From positions 2,581-17,203 of the forward strand of contig JANWYM010000029.1 in the NCBI GenBank assembly GCA_025055355.1: a stretch of 14,623 bases of DNA, written 5' to 3'. Made by a program: the position numbers and the translations under genes. Shown piece by piece: positions 13,908 to 14,623 of this stretch; the first letter of the stretch is position 1, and every line of letters begins with the position of its first letter. The notes under the pieces are model-generated. The model was not told the origin of the DNA and made no database searches. It saw nothing but the letters and a program-made list of their open reading frames with translations. Source of the DNA: Abditibacteriales bacterium (lineage in GTDB: Bacteria; Armatimonadota; Abditibacteriia; Abditibacteriales; JANWYM01).

Positions 13908-14542
13908 CACTCAATCACCAATAGGTCATCGTCCTCTCTCCGACGGTGGCGGCGAAGGGCTTCTTCGTCGTCGAAAAAGGCGATGTCCTCTTCGAACTTG
14001 ATAGGCACGACGCGAGGGGCGGATCGGGGCGTGGCGGGGGGCGATACCGTCACGACACTGCGCAGGTCGCGCAAGTTGCGCGGGTCAAGCGGGAAGTGAA
14101 ACAAGGTCTGCGTCTGGGCCCACAACGCCGCCTCGCGGTTGTAGGGACTTTTGACGTCGTAGTTGGCGTAGCGAATCATGTCCCACAACATCTCGCACAG
14201 TTCCTCAAGGTTCAAACTCGGCGCCCAGTTGGTGCCGTAGCCGCCCAGACACACCATGCCCGTCTCGGCGATGTTGGGGTGAAAGATGGGCGTGCGCCAG
14301 CGCAACTCGGGCATCATGCGGGGATACTCCACCCCCAGCAGCACTTCGATCTCATGCACTTGTTGGATGTGCACGGGCGCGCCCGGGGCGGGACGCATCA
14401 ACCCCTTGCCGTAAAAAGTCAAAATGTAACGCTCCGGGGGGTTGCCGAAGCATCGGAAGTCTAAAATACTACTTTCAGCCTTCAAGCGTTTGAGCGCTTC
14501 AAAGTCTGAACGCAAACGCCGCATGCGGGGAGAGTCGAACAT
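13907..14542 (-). CDS. E2-like ubiquitin-conjugating enzyme (UBC fold), active-site Cys present
   Basis: This 211-aa E2 homologue has the core elements in order: an N-terminal helix (RRLRSDFEALKRL), P-P-E-R-Y-I-L-T-F, the Y-P...P segment (73-78), W-R-T-P-I-F-H-P-N (HPN 88-90), G-M-V-C98-L-G, W106, and a helix ending P-Y-N-R-E-A-A. HPN plus the following Cys and Trp are the hallmark of canonical E2 enzymes, so Cys98 is the expected thioester residue receiving the Ubl from the E1. The C-terminal tail (165-211) carries EEDIAFFDDEE (184-194) and ends DDDLLVIE, both SIM-like. ATG 14542 is chosen because the residues that follow align with the start of the paralogue; no ribosome site is visible. 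Its stop overlaps the JAB start. It is the first gene of the array inside the window. Confidence 0.93.
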   Translation of the reverse strand: MFDSPRMRRLRSDFEALKRLKAESSILDFRCFGNPPERYILTFYGKGLMRPAPGAPVHIQQVHEIEVLLGVEYPRMMPELRWRTPIFHPNIAETGMVCLGGYGTNWAPSLNLEELCEMLWDMIRYANYDVKSPYNREAALWAQTQTLFHFPLDPRNLRDLRSVVTVSPPATPRSAPRVVPIKFEEDIAFFDDEEALRRHRRREDDDLLVIE

Positions 14543-14553
14543 AAGCGACGCTG

Positions 14554-14623
14554 ATGGTTGATGGTGGATGGTGAATGGTCAATGGTCGAGAGTTGACGGA
14601 CTGAACCATGAGTCATTAACCAT
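14554..14623. repeat. ATGGT-word inverted repeat before the E2 gene, cut by window end
   Basis: Five reiterated ATGGT-containing words run from 14554 to about 14586. An imperfect complementary block lies at 14605-14623 (14 of 19 positions match with 14568-14586). The words resemble the repeat at 8983-9046. It sits just before the first visible gene of the array and probably continues past the window. Confidence 0.5.

Noticed and set aside
9728..14542. Module considered as type II CBASS (Cap2/Cap3) or the BilABCD system
   Set aside because: No CD-NTase or effector is present, E1 and E2 are separate proteins, E2 and JAB are each duplicated, and no Bil-type Ubl gene is visible; it is a distinct arrangement on current evidence.

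Overview
The window looks like a moderately GC-rich bacterial chromosome fragment: tightly packed operons, ATGA/GTGA/TGATG overlaps, Shine-Dalgarno sites on about half of the genes, and prokaryotic-type SpeD and SpeE. There is no rRNA, tRNA, transposase, integrase or CRISPR array, so no clade marker is available. A deep-branching or uncultured lineage (for example Armatimonadota- or Planctomycetota-like) is only a low-confidence guess from gene content.

Layout. Left (1-3743, + strand): two paralogous alkaline-phosphatase-superfamily phosphodiesterases, the first cut off by the window edge, flank and are tightly coupled to a RecF/SMC-like AAA ATPase. A 207-base convergent gap (3744-3950) follows. 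Everything to its right (3951-14542) is one long co-directional minus-strand array of twelve genes. In transcription order these are: active E2-like (UBC fold, Cys98), JAB/JAMM isopeptidase, E1-like adenylating enzyme, membrane-anchored JAB with a coiled coil, catalytically dead E2-like (Cys replaced by Phe), soluble zinc-ribbon/DUF4178 protein, membrane zinc-ribbon/DUF4178 protein, 61-aa single-pass peptide, DUF350 membrane protein, membrane-fused spermidine synthase (SpeE), AdoMet decarboxylase (SpeD), and a His-rich polytopic membrane protein.

The main interest is a bacterial ubiquitin-like conjugation/deconjugation module with the order E2-JAB-E1-JAB-E2. Both the E2 and the JAB are duplicated and diverged. 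One E2 keeps HPN plus the catalytic Cys; the other keeps HPN but has Phe at that site, like eukaryotic UEV proteins (Mms2, Tsg101). One JAB is soluble; the other is tethered by two membrane segments around a long coiled coil. Both E2 proteins carry acidic/hydrophobic C-terminal tails resembling SUMO-interacting motifs. The module is followed by a DUF4178/DUF350/SpeD/SpeE membrane and polyamine set, which suggests a Ubl pathway acting at or on the cytoplasmic membrane and connected with polyamines. No ubiquitin-like beta-grasp protein is encoded in the window; it may lie upstream, past the right edge.

A second unusual signal is in the gaps. Each of the seven gaps longer than 40 bases inside the minus-strand array, plus the leader of the first gene, holds an inverted repeat whose arms are often built from short, imperfectly reiterated words. 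The words differ from gap to gap, but two gaps (5354-5441 and 10514-10642) carry clearly related copies. Several starts next to these hairpins have no recognisable Shine-Dalgarno sequence.
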